A stretch of DNA of 64,000 nt from CAVQCJ01 sp963711005 (GCA_963711005.1 CAVQCJ010000002.1:930001-994000), one strand, 5' to 3'. Shown: positions 52,373 through 60,614, counted from the first letter of the stretch. Program-made: numbers and translations. The notes: a model not told the origin generated them from the letters alone.

Positions 52373-53249
52373 GTGACATGGGTGAACTCGGTCGTTCAGG
52401 GCGTCATGCTCGGCGGCGTCTATGCACTGCTCGCGTGCGGGCTGTCTTTGATGTTCGGCGTCATGCGCATCATCAACCTCGCGCACGGGGACATCGCGGT
52501 GATGGGTGCGTACCTGGTCTGGGTGGTCACCACCCACGCCGGTGTCTCACCGTTCGTGGCACTGATTGCCGCGCTGCCCGTCATGCTCGCGTTCGGCTAC
52601 CTCCTGCAGGTGACCCTTCTCAGCCGAAGCCTGCGCAGCGGCCAGCTCGTTCCCCTGCTCACCACGTTCGGCCTGGCTGTGGTCATCCAGAACTCGTTGC
52701 TGCAGATCTTCTCGCCGGACGTCCACTCGCTGGGTCCGTACGTCGGTGGACTCGGGGCGGCGAGCTGGAGGATCAACGCGAACATGTCCATTCCACTGCT
52801 CGGCGTCCTCGTGCTGGCCGTCGCCGCGGCCGTGCTCGGTGGGTTGCAGCTGCTCCTACGACGGACGGCCTTCGGGCGACAGATGCGCGCGACGGCGCAG
52901 GACGCGGACACTGCCGCATTGGTCGGCATCGACTCCGCGGCGCGTGTACGCCGGCGCGACCGCCCTGGCCGTCGCCACGGCGACGCTGGCCGGAACGTTC
53001 CTGGCCATCCGGTCGACCTTCGACCCCTCCAGCGGCAGCACCCAGCTCATCTTCGCGTTCGAGGCCGTCGTGATCGGTGGGCTGGGCTCTCTGTGGGGCA
53101 CCCTCTGGGGCGGCATCGCTCTCGGGGTCGCGCAGTCGCTCGGGGCGCACGTCGACCCGCAGTACGCGATCCTCGCGGGCAACCTGGTCTTCCTCGCCGT
53201 GCTGGCCAGCCCTCGCGGTCGGGCCATTGCCGGAGGGGTCTCGCAATGA
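52373..53249 (+). pseudogene. Liv-type ABC transporter permease (LivH-like), one frameshift
   Basis: The GTG at 52373 starts SVVQGVMLGGVYALLACGLS and LMFGVMRIINLAHGDIAVMG, the hallmark of LivH permeases, with several further membrane helices. The frame shifts near 52945, and the next frame carries YAGATALAVATATLAGTFLA and EAVVIGGLGSLWGTLWGGIA to the stop at 53249. The stop overlaps the next ATG. About 292 residues after repair. Confidence 0.82.
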
Positions 53250-54286
53250 GCGACTCGGCCTGGGTGGTCAAGCGGTGGACGACGACCTCGCGAATCGCGA
53301 TGGCCGCCGTAGTGGTAGGCGTCTGCGTGCTCGCCTTGGCTCCGTTGACGCTGAACGACGCCGCAGTCGAACAGCTCACCTCTCTGCTGATCTTCGTCAT
53401 CCTCGCCGGGATGTGGAACGCCCTGGCCGGGTACGGCGGAATGGTGTCCGTCGGCCAGCAGGGGTTCATCGGTATCGGCGCCTACGGAACCATCTTCTTC
53501 ACCCACCAAGGTGTGCCGCCCTATGCCGCCATGGTCCTGGGCGCCGTGGTGGCGGCGGCCCTGTCCCTGCCGTTGTCGCTCCTGGTGCTCAGGCTCCGCG
53601 GCGGACAGTTCGCCATCGGCACCTGGGTCGTGGCAGCCACCCTGGGGCTGCTGGTCGCGCTCGACCAGGACTTCGGTGGCGGCACCGGCACATCCTTGAC
53701 CGGACTCAACGTCTACGACCAGACCACGCGGGAGGGCTACACCTACTGGCTGACACTGGGATTCGCCGTCGTCGTCCTAGGGCTGTCGCTTCTGCTGCTG
53801 CGCAGCCGCAGCGGTGCGGCCCTTCAGGCGATCAGGGACGACGAGGAGGCCGCTGCATCGGTGGGTGTCAAGGTCCTTCGGCTCAAGCTCCTGCTTTTCG
53901 TGCTGGCAGCGTTCGGATGCGGTGCGGCCGGTTCGATGATCCTGGCGAACACGCTGTTCATCACGCCGCCGTCGATCTTCGGTGTCCAGTGGACCGCGTA
54001 CATGATCTTCATGGTCCTCGTCGGCGGACTCGGGAGCTTCGAGGGTCCGATCGTCGGTGCATTGGTCTTCTTCGCCATTCAGTACGAGTTCGCCGATCGT
54101 GGCGCCTGGTACCTCATCGGGCTGGGGGTCACTGCCATAGCTTTCGCGCTTCTGCTCCCCCGAGGGCTGTGGAGCATCGTGGAGGAGCGCACCAAGCTCC
54201 AGCTGTTACCGGTCGGTTATCGTCTGGTCAAGAGGGCGACATCGGACCCTGCGGCTGCGGTTCCCAAGCCGTCGCCGCGAGTCTGA
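53246..54286 (+). CDS. Liv-type ABC transporter permease (LivM-like)
   Basis: A 346-residue intact permease with about eight membrane helices: FVILAGMWNALAGYGGMVSV, GQQGFIGIGAYGTIFFTHQG (the LivM motif), AIRDDEEAAASVGVKVLRLK (the EAA-like cytoplasmic loop), and YMIFMVLVGGLGSFEGPIVG. It pairs with the LivH-like permease. In Rhodopseudomonas-type systems Liv-like importers carry p-coumarate, and the gene content of this island suggests the same; that is inference. Confidence 0.88.
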   Translation: MSDSAWVVKRWTTTSRIAMAAVVVGVCVLALAPLTLNDAAVEQLTSLLIFVILAGMWNALAGYGGMVSVGQQGFIGIGAYGTIFFTHQGVPPYAAMVLGAVVAAALSLPLSLLVLRLRGGQFAIGTWVVAATLGLLVALDQDFGGGTGTSLTGLNVYDQTTREGYTYWLTLGFAVVVLGLSLLLLRSRSGAALQAIRDDEEAAASVGVKVLRLKLLLFVLAAFGCGAAGSMILANTLFITPPSIFGVQWTAYMIFMVLVGGLGSFEGPIVGALVFFAIQYEFADRGAWYLIGLGVTAIAFALLLPRGLWSIVEERTKLQLLPVGYRLVKRATSDPAAAVPKPSPRV

Positions 54287-54311
54287 GCGTCCGCCCGAGA
54301 GGAGACCGGCT

Positions 54312-55793
54312 GTGTCCACCCAGCAGGCCGACGTCGTGCCGGAGACCTATGGCCTCTACATAGGGGGCGAGTGGCGGGAGTCGCACGCGCGTAGGACCTT
54401 CGACGACCGCAACCCTTGGAACGGCGAAGTGGTTGCCCGCTTCGCCGCCGGCGACGCGAGCGACGCCGTGGCTGCGATCCGCAGTGCGCACAGCGCACTC
54501 GCCGACTGGAGCCGGACATCGCCCGCAGTCCGCCAGGTGATCTTCCTCAGTGCCGCCACGATCTTGGAGCGCCGGCGTCAAGAGATCATGGAGTGGCTGG
54601 CAGCTGAGACGGGATGCGGCAACGACTTCGGCAGCATCCAGCTGGACTTCGCGCTGTCCCTGCTACGTCAGGCTGCCGGCGCGCCGTACGCCGCCGTCGG
54701 GCAGGTCATGCCGTCGGACCTCGACGGGTCGATCGCCATGGCCATGCGCCGGCCAGTCGGTGTTGTGGCGGCGATCGTCCCATGGAACGCCGCCCTCGTG
54801 CTGTCCGGCCGAGCCATCGCGGCGCCGCTGGTGCTCGGCAACACGGTCGTCCTCAAGCCGTCCGAGGAGTCGCCCTGGACCGGCGGCCTGCTCTGGGCCG
54901 AGATCTTCGAGGAGGCCGGCCTCCCGCCCGGCGTTCTCAACGTGGTCACGCATGCCCCGGGGGAAGCCGGAGCCATCGGTACGGAGCTCGTGGCCCACCC
55001 ATGGGTGCGCCGCATCAACTTCACCGGTTCCACCGCCACCGGTCGGCGACTTGCCGAGGCGGCAGGGCATCATCTCAAGCGAGTGGTCCTCGAGCTCGGC
55101 GGCCAGAACCCGTTGATCATCCTTGCCGACGCGGACATGGACTACGCCATCGACGCCGCGGCATACGGTGCCTTCCTCCACCAGGGACAGATCTGCATGT
55201 GCGCTCGGCGCATCTTTGTGGAGCGTCCCGTCGCGGAAGACTTCCTGACTCGGTTCGCGGAGAAGACCAACGGGCTGGTGGCGGGTGACCCAAGTGACCC
55301 CCGGACGGTCATCGGACCGTTGATCAACGAGTACGCCCTTCTGACGGTGTCGCGCCGCGTTCGTGAGGCAGTCGAGGGCGGTGCCCGGCTGTTGGCCGGT
55401 GGCACCCCGGTCGGTCCCTGCTACCCCGCGACGCTGCTTGTCGACGTCCCGCCCGACAGCGAGCTCGCCCAGGACGAGACGTTCGGTCCGGTCGTGATCG
55501 TCGACGTCGTCGACAGTGCGGAAGAGGCCATCGAACGGGCGAACGACTCACGGTACGGACTGACGGCGGGAGTTCTCACTGGAAACCCCGACGTCGGGCT
55601 CGCGATCGCCGAACGACTCGAGGCAGGGATCGTCCACGTCAACGATCAGCCGATCCATGACGAGCCGCAGATGCCGTTCGGCGGTGTGAAGGACAGCGGG
55701 TGGGGCAGGTTCGGGATCAGCTATGCGATGGAAGAGTTCACCGAGCTGCACTGGGTGACGATCAAGAGTCACAATCGCAAGTTCCCCTTCTGA
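54312..55793 (+). CDS. aldehyde dehydrogenase, probable 4-hydroxybenzaldehyde/vanillin dehydrogenase
   Basis: A 493-residue intact ALDH. NAD-binding region VVAAIVPWNAALVLSGRAIA, VLKPSEESPWTGGLLWAEIF, FTGSTATGRRLAEAAGHHLK, catalytic glutamate in KRVVLELGGQNPLIILADAD, and catalytic cysteine in FLHQGQICMCARRIFVERPV. It belongs to the benzaldehyde-dehydrogenase branch and is related to the broken copy at 47021. It would oxidise the aldehyde released by the hydroxycinnamoyl-CoA hydratase-lyase. GTG 54312 has GAGAGGAG upstream. Confidence 0.9.
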   Translation: MSTQQADVVPETYGLYIGGEWRESHARRTFDDRNPWNGEVVARFAAGDASDAVAAIRSAHSALADWSRTSPAVRQVIFLSAATILERRRQEIMEWLAAETGCGNDFGSIQLDFALSLLRQAAGAPYAAVGQVMPSDLDGSIAMAMRRPVGVVAAIVPWNAALVLSGRAIAAPLVLGNTVVLKPSEESPWTGGLLWAEIFEEAGLPPGVLNVVTHAPGEAGAIGTELVAHPWVRRINFTGSTATGRRLAEAAGHHLKRVVLELGGQNPLIILADADMDYAIDAAAYGAFLHQGQICMCARRIFVERPVAEDFLTRFAEKTNGLVAGDPSDPRTVIGPLINEYALLTVSRRVREAVEGGARLLAGGTPVGPCYPATLLVDVPPDSELAQDETFGPVVIVDVVDSAEEAIERANDSRYGLTAGVLTGNPDVGLAIAERLEAGIVHVNDQPIHDEPQMPFGGVKDSGWGRFGISYAMEEFTELHWVTIKSHNRKFPF

Positions 55794-55800
55794 CCCGACG

Positions 55801-56919
55801 TCAGCCCCAGACCTCGGCAGCCGTCTCCACGAGGAGCGCCAGCTTGGCGACCTGCTCGTCGTACGTGAGCGAGTTTCCCTCCACGGTGGAGGAGAAGCCG
55901 CACTGCGGCGACAGGCAGAGCTGGTCGAGGGGCACGAAGCGGGCCGCCTCGTCGATGCGTCGCTTCAGCATGTCCTTGTCTTCGAGCCCTCCGCGTTTGG
56001 TGGTCACGAGACCCAGAACCACCTGCTTCCCCGCAGGTACGAACCGGAGCGGCTCGAAGCCACCGGACCGCTCGTCGTCGTACTCGAGGAAGAAGCCGTC
56101 GACGTCGAGCTGGGTGAACAACGCCTCGGCGACGAAGTCGTACGAACCGGCGGCCGCCCACGAGCTGCGGAAGTTGCCACGGCACATGTGCGTCGTGACC
56201 CGCAGGTCGTCGGGCCGTCCGGCAAGGGCCCGGTTGATGTTCCGGATGTAGCTCTCGTGCTGGTGCTCAGCGTCGCCTCCTCTTGCCGCGACCATCGCGC
56301 GCTGGTCGGGGTCGTTGAGGTACGCGAGGCTGGTGTCGTCGAGCTGCAGGTACCGGCAGCCGAGCTCGTAGAGCGCCGAGACCTCCTGGGCGTACGCCGA
56401 CGTCAGGTCGTCCCAGAACGACTCCTCGTCCGGGTAGACCGACGGGTCGATCGCGGCACGTCCGCCGCGGTAGTGGACCATGCTCGGAGACGGGATCGTC
56501 AGCTTGGGGACGGCGGTCGTCACGTTGTCGCGCAGGAACCTGAACGCGTCCGCGAAGATCGGCTCGGCCAGCGTGATCCGGTCGTGTACCTTCAGGGCCG
56601 CGAACTCGAAGTCCAGCTCACCCTTCTCGTTGCGGAAGTGCACGGTCAGCTTCTCGTCCGTCGCGTCGACCCCACCGAGGGAGTAGATGAAGTCCATGTG
56701 CCACGACGTACGCCGGAACTCGCCGTCCGTGGCCGACTGGAGACCCACAGCCTCCTGCGTACGCACGACGTCTCGGATGGCCGCGTCCTCCGCCTCGCGC
56801 AGCCGCGCGGCGTCGATCTCGCCCGACCTGCGCATCTCACGGGCGTGGAGGACCGCCTTGGGCCGGAGCAGGCTTCCGACGTGGTCGGCACGGAACGGCG
56901 GAGTGGCGCGAACGGACAT
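55801..56919 (-). CDS. MetE-like (cobalamin-independent methionine synthase C-terminal family) protein
   Basis: A 372-residue single-domain MetE homologue: FRADHVGSLLRPKAVLHARE, ATDGEFRRTSWHMDFIYSLG, CRYLQLDDTSLAYLNDPDQR, VTTHMCRGNFRSSWAAAGSY (zinc His and Cys) and LCLSPQCGFSSTVEGNSLTY (zinc Cys). It probably moves a methyl group between a donor and a thiol. It is too short for full MetE (about 750). Inside an aromatic catabolic island it could take part in O-demethylation-derived methyl transfer, which is inference. ATG 56919 has TGGAGGACCG upstream. Confidence 0.8.
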   Translation of the reverse strand: MSVRATPPFRADHVGSLLRPKAVLHAREMRRSGEIDAARLREAEDAAIRDVVRTQEAVGLQSATDGEFRRTSWHMDFIYSLGGVDATDEKLTVHFRNEKGELDFEFAALKVHDRITLAEPIFADAFRFLRDNVTTAVPKLTIPSPSMVHYRGGRAAIDPSVYPDEESFWDDLTSAYAQEVSALYELGCRYLQLDDTSLAYLNDPDQRAMVAARGGDAEHQHESYIRNINRALAGRPDDLRVTTHMCRGNFRSSWAAAGSYDFVAEALFTQLDVDGFFLEYDDERSGGFEPLRFVPAGKQVVLGLVTTKRGGLEDKDMLKRRIDEAARFVPLDQLCLSPQCGFSSTVEGNSLTYDEQVAKLALLVETAAEVWG

Positions 56920-56988
56920 CGGTCCTCCAGACAAGGTCGGCTGGCGTGCACGCTAGTAGCATCGCCCGCCGAAGGTGGCCGGGAGCTC

Positions 56989-57110
56989 AGAGGTAGGCCA
57001 GGACCGAGCCGGTGTAGTTCTCGGCGGGGCCGGCAGCGCGGCGAGGCGGCCACAGCACGCTCGGCAGGCAGGTCGAAGAGGAACCCGCGAGCATGCACGC
57101 CTTCGTCGGA
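56989..57110 (-). pseudogene. pobA 3'-end remnant
   Basis: The minus strand ends with AENYTGSVLAYL and a stop. This equals the end of PobA (AENYTGSVLAWP), and the DNA block ACCGAGCCGGTGTAGTTCTC is shared base for base with the pobA tail at 37155-37174. Upstream only about 12 more residues look related. It is the tail of a second pobA copy, otherwise lost. Confidence 0.7.
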
Positions 57111-57140
57111 CCAAGCTGCCTTCGGTTGGGAAGGGGCGTC

Positions 57141-58664
57141 TCAGGGACCGCTGTCTGGTAGCCGTATCTGCTGTCTCAGGAGCTTGCCCGTGGAGCTGCG
57201 AGGCAGGCTCGCAACAAACGTCACCTCATGCGGGATCTTGTAGCGCGCGATCCGGCCGTCGAGAGACCGAAGTAGCTCAGCGGCGCTGGCGAGGGAGCCC
57301 TGCCGTCGAACCACGATCGCGCGGCCCACCTCGCCCCACTGAGGATGCGGGACAGCAATGACGGCGCAGTCCGCGACCGCGGGGTGAGCGGACAGCACCG
57401 ATTCCACCTCGGCGGGGTAGACGTTCTCGCCCCCGGAGATGAACACGTCCTTGAGGCGATCGATGATCGTGACAAAGCCGTCATCATCGGCGACGGCGAC
57501 GTCGCCGGTGTGCAGCCAGACGCCATCAGGAACGGCGGCCGCGGTCGCGTCTGGCTGCTGCCAGTAGCCAGCCATGACTGTCGGCCCAGAGACCAGCACC
57601 TCGCCAGGCTGCCCCGGCAGAGGGGTCCCTCCGTCGGCGTCGCTAAGACGCACGTCGTTGAAGAAGCAGGATTGCCCTGCCGACGTTGGTCGGCCAAGCC
57701 CTTCGTCGGCACGCAACAGCAGGACCCCGGGCGATGACTCGGTCAGCCCGTATCCCTGCGTGAACGTGAGCCCGCGGGCCTGGAAGGTCCGTACGAGCAC
57801 TTCGGGAACCGGGGCGCCGCCACAGTGGAGGATCCGCACGGAGGAAAGGTCAGCGTCGCGCCAACGCGGCGACGCGGCCATCGCCCAGAACATTGTCGGC
57901 ACACCGAACATGTAGCTGACTCGGTGTTCCGCCACGAGGTCGAAGACCCCCTCGGGAGTGAACGAGGAGGCCAGAACCGAGGTGCCCCCCTTGAGGAACG
58001 TGGGGAGAAGCGTCTGCGACAGGGCGGCGGTGTGGAACAGCGGCGCGCTGACCAGCGTGACCTCGGTCGTCATCACGTCCAGGTCCGCGAGCAGGTTGTA
58101 TGTGTTCCAGATCAGGTTGCCATGGGTGAGCATCGCGCCCTTAGGGAGTCCCGTCGTGCCCGACGTGTACATGATCATGGCGACGTCGTCGTGGGAGATC
58201 GGGAGATCGGGTTGTTCTCCGGCCCCGGCGCTCACCAACTGCTCGTAGTCATACGAGGCGGCGGCGCTCGTACCGATCACCACCGGAGGTGAGTCGTCGA
58301 ACAGGGCAACGGCGTCGTCGCCCAGCACGCTCGTATCCATCGCGGTGAACAGCAATCGGGCTCCGCTGTGCTGGAGCATGAATGCGACCTCCGGCGCAGC
58401 AAGCCTAGTGTTCAGCGGCACGAAGACTGCCCCGATCGACGCGCTGGCGAAGAGGACTTCCACGAACGCGGGGTGGTTGCCTCCCAGGTAGGCCACCCTG
58501 TCCCCGGTGCGTACGCCAAGTCCGATCAGCGCGTTGGCGAGCTGATCGACCCTTCGGCTCAGGGAGCCGAAGGTCTCCTGTCGGTCGGGATGGACAACCG
58601 CGACAAGGTCCCTACAGCTTCGTGCGCGCCGCGCCGGCCACGAACCCACCCCCTGGTTACGCAC
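57141..58664 (-). CDS. acyl/aryl-CoA ligase, probable hydroxycinnamate-CoA ligase (feruloyl-CoA synthetase type)
   Basis: 507 residues of an ANL adenylate-forming enzyme. AMP motif MIMYTSGTTGLPKGAMLTHG, GYGLTESSPGVLLLRADEGL, VWLHTGDVAVADDDGFVTII, and the catalytic lysine in SLPRSSTGKLLRQQIRLP. I use GTG 58664 (VRNQGVGSWPARRARSCRDL), where family similarity begins; it overlaps the MarR stop by eight bases. With the divergent hydratase-lyase it would activate p-coumarate or ferulate to the CoA ester. Fatty acid ligases share these motifs, so the substrate rests on context. Confidence 0.85.
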   Translation of the reverse strand: MRNQGVGSWPARRARSCRDLVAVVHPDRQETFGSLSRRVDQLANALIGLGVRTGDRVAYLGGNHPAFVEVLFASASIGAVFVPLNTRLAAPEVAFMLQHSGARLLFTAMDTSVLGDDAVALFDDSPPVVIGTSAAASYDYEQLVSAGAGEQPDLPISHDDVAMIMYTSGTTGLPKGAMLTHGNLIWNTYNLLADLDVMTTEVTLVSAPLFHTAALSQTLLPTFLKGGTSVLASSFTPEGVFDLVAEHRVSYMFGVPTMFWAMAASPRWRDADLSSVRILHCGGAPVPEVLVRTFQARGLTFTQGYGLTESSPGVLLLRADEGLGRPTSAGQSCFFNDVRLSDADGGTPLPGQPGEVLVSGPTVMAGYWQQPDATAAAVPDGVWLHTGDVAVADDDGFVTIIDRLKDVFISGGENVYPAEVESVLSAHPAVADCAVIAVPHPQWGEVGRAIVVRRQGSLASAAELLRSLDGRIARYKIPHEVTFVASLPRSSTGKLLRQQIRLPDSGP

Positions 58665-59163
58665 GCCGCCTCCCATTGCTCGCGACGCCCTCGCCAAGAG
58701 TTGGGGGCACGTCAGGTCCTCCGAGGTTCTTGGTCATCGATCGCAGCGCTCGTCGCAGCGTGGCGATGTCCCTTGGCGAGAGCCCTTCCAGCGCGCGCGC
58801 CTCCACCAGGTCGACGTCGCGGTCGCAGGCCGAGAGCACCTCTTCGCCCTTGCGGGTCAGCGTGATCCGGAGGATGCGTCGGTTTGCCGGGTCGGGTCGT
58901 CGTTCGATGAGTGCGTCGTCCTGCAGAGAGGTGACGAAGGGCTGCATAGCTTGGGGGGTGACGAACGAGGCTCTGGCCAGCTCGGCCGAGGACAGCCCGG
59001 GCCTGTCTTTGAGCACGCTGAGTGCCGTGTAGGCGGGCGTCGACAAACCGTGCCGAGGGGTGACCCCGTCGAGCTCGGCACGGATGCTCCGCTCGGACCT
59101 CGCGAGGAGGTACCCGACTCTGGCTTCCCGACGCTGGACGGAGACCTCGGCAGTGTTCGTCAT
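58657..59163 (-). CDS. MarR family regulator of hydroxycinnamate catabolism
   Basis: A 168-residue MarR protein: ARVGYLLARSERSIRAELDG, LSTPAYTALSVLKDRPGLSS, recognition helix region FVTPQAMQPFVTSLQDDALI, and wing ERRPDPANRRILRITLTRKG. It forms an operon with the CoA ligase and diverges from the hydratase-lyase across two perfect palindromes. FerR/HcaR/CouR-type MarR proteins respond to hydroxycinnamoyl-CoA thioesters, and the arrangement here fits that scheme. Confidence 0.88.
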   Translation of the reverse strand: MTNTAEVSVQRREARVGYLLARSERSIRAELDGVTPRHGLSTPAYTALSVLKDRPGLSSAELARASFVTPQAMQPFVTSLQDDALIERRPDPANRRILRITLTRKGEEVLSACDRDVDLVEARALEGLSPRDIATLRRALRSMTKNLGGPDVPPTLGEGVASNGRRRA

Positions 59164-59166
59164 GGT

Positions 59167-59223
59167 TTGACAGTGTATCAGGCCGCCTGATACTAAGTGT
59201 AAGCCGACTTGATATCAAAGGAG
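59167..59223. promoter_or_regulatory. divergent promoter with two palindromic operators
   Basis: TTGACA at 59167-59172 and GATACT at 59189-59194 form a promoter (16-base spacer) for the hydratase-lyase gene. GTATCAGGCCGCCTGATAC at 59175-59193 is a perfect palindrome overlapping it. TTGATATCAA at 59209-59218 is a second perfect palindrome next to the AAAGGAG ribosome site. Binding by the adjacent MarR protein is inferred. Confidence 0.75.
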
Positions 59224-59228
59224 AGCAC

Positions 59229-60071
59229 ATGTCGACCTCGGGCTTACCTGACTGGGAGAACGTCCTCGTCGAGATTGAGGAGGGCATCGCGTGGGTCGCG
59301 CTCAACCGACCGGAGAAGCGCAACGCGATGAGCCCGGCGCTCAACTCCGACATGGTCGAGGTGCTTGAGGTACTGGAGGCCGACGACCGAGCTCAGGTCC
59401 TCGTCCTGACCGGCGTCGGGGAATCGTTCAGCGCCGGCATGGACCTCAAGGAGTACTTCCGCGAAGTCGACAAGGCACACCCTTCGGTACAGATCAAGGT
59501 GCGTCGGACGGCCGCCGAGTGGCAGTGGCGTCACCTGAGCCAGTACTCCAAGCCCACAATCGCGATGGTCAACGGTTGGTGTTTCGGAGGGGCGTTCAGC
59601 CCGCTGGTGGGCTGTGACCTGGCCATCGCCGCGGAGGACGCGGTGTTCGGTCTCTCCGAGATCAACTGGGGGATTCCCCCAGGCAGCGTGGTAAGCCGTG
59701 CCCTAGCCGAGACCATCGGCCACCGCGACGCACTTTGGTACATCATGACCGGCGAAACTTTCGACGGGACGCGGGCAGCCGAGATGGGGCTGGTCAACAG
59801 GGCCGTGCCTCGCGATCAGCTGCGGACCGAGGTGAGTCGGCTCGCGGGCATTCTCAAGGAGAAGAACCCAGTCGTCCTGCGGGCGGCGAAGATCGGTTTC
59901 CGGATGGCGCGGGACATGCCCTGGGAGCCAGCCTCCGACTACTTGTACGCGAAGATGGAGCAGTCGCAGCTGCTCGACCGCAGTGCCGGTCGCGAAGAGG
60001 GGCTCAAGCAGTTCCTCGACGACAAGGCCATCCGCCCAGGACTGCAGCCCTACCACCGAGAAGGCAGCTGA
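59229..60071 (+). CDS. p-hydroxycinnamoyl-CoA hydratase/lyase
   Basis: A 280-residue crotonase-family enzyme very close to bacterial feruloyl-CoA hydratase-lyases: VEIEEGIAWVALNRPEKRNA, TGVGESFSAGMDLKEYFREV, SKPTIAMVNGWCFGGAFSPL (oxyanion hole), AVFGLSEINWGIPPGSVVSR with the catalytic glutamate, and DYLYAKMEQSQLLDRSAGRE. It hydrates the side chain of feruloyl- or p-coumaroyl-CoA and cleaves it to the aromatic aldehyde and acetyl-CoA. It is also known as Ech or HCHL. It has AAAGGAG five bases before the ATG. Confidence 0.93.
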   Translation: MSTSGLPDWENVLVEIEEGIAWVALNRPEKRNAMSPALNSDMVEVLEVLEADDRAQVLVLTGVGESFSAGMDLKEYFREVDKAHPSVQIKVRRTAAEWQWRHLSQYSKPTIAMVNGWCFGGAFSPLVGCDLAIAAEDAVFGLSEINWGIPPGSVVSRALAETIGHRDALWYIMTGETFDGTRAAEMGLVNRAVPRDQLRTEVSRLAGILKEKNPVVLRAAKIGFRMARDMPWEPASDYLYAKMEQSQLLDRSAGREEGLKQFLDDKAIRPGLQPYHREGS

Positions 60072-60541
60072 CCGGGTCGCCGCCGCGCGGATCCCAGAGG
60101 ACTGCGCGCTGCAAACAACAGCTGACCACTTACGAGACGCATGAGCCGTGGCTGACCGCGACGCTATGGGCGCCACGCTGTGAACCGAGCCGACAAATGA
60201 GACCAGAACCGAGACCACGCGATCGAAGCGCCGACACTTGATGACCCCCGACCGGTGTTCCCGCTGGTCAGAGGCCCTTGAATCGGAGCAGCTGTCGAGT
60301 CTCGGTTGATGGGTGACGGTTTCGTCTCGGGTGATGGTTGACCCACGCGTTCCGATGTACAGGCGGCCAACCTGGTCAGTCCGCAACAGTCCGTACACGC
60401 TCATAGCAGTTCAGCGGGACGGACTGCCGCGGCTCGACCCGGGGCACAACTGAGACCAGAAACTGAGACCAGAGTCCGTGCAGTCTTATCCAGAACGATC
60501 TTCCAGGCCGCATCGTCGCAGGTCAGAGGCATGATCAACTG
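60072..60541. other. right inner end of the tRNA-Thr island, no intact gene
   Basis: 470 bases. It holds degenerate 12-mers at 60196-60218 (AATGAGACCAG, AACCGAGACCAC) and the perfect pair at 60448-60472. No integrase gene is recognisable; a short frame VADRDAMGATL ending at 60181 could be a protein tail, but this is speculative. Confidence 0.55.
60448..60472 (+). repeat. tandem 12-mer near the right att site
   Basis: AACTGAGACCAG at 60448-60459 and again at 60461-60472, with one base between. This is the same 12-mer as in the pair at 36982-37005, and both pairs lie 70-135 bases inside an att site. Confidence 0.6.
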
Positions 60542-60583
60542 AGCCGCCTCAGGGAGTCGAACCCTGGACCTACGCATTACGAG
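60541..60583 (+). repeat. att site inside tRNA-Thr (right end of island)
   Basis: 43 bases shared with 36847-36889 with one mismatch. Here they form part of the intact tRNA-Thr gene, as expected when an integrating element restores the tRNA 3' half. Confidence 0.85.
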
Positions 60584-60614
60584 TGCGTCGCTCTGCCGAC
60601 TGAGCTAAGGCGGC
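60542..60614 (-). tRNA. tRNA-Thr (anticodon CGT)
   Basis: The minus strand reads GCCGCCTTAGCTCAGTCGGC at the 5' end. The acceptor stem GCCGCCT/AGGCGGC is perfect, as is the anticodon stem ACGCA/TGCGT around loop CTCGTAA, giving anticodon CGT. The T-arm contains GGTTCGACTC. Length 73 with discriminator U; CCA is not encoded. It is the integration target of the 23.7-kb island to its left. Confidence 0.95.

Noticed and set aside
52373..54286. A single 637-residue LivH-LivM fusion
   Set aside because: The frame joins two permeases only because the indel in livH removes the stop; the middle is non-family sequence.
60072..60541. An intact island integrase gene at the right end
   Set aside because: No frame longer than about 70 codons and no R-H-R-Y motifs; only the 12-mer repeats are there.
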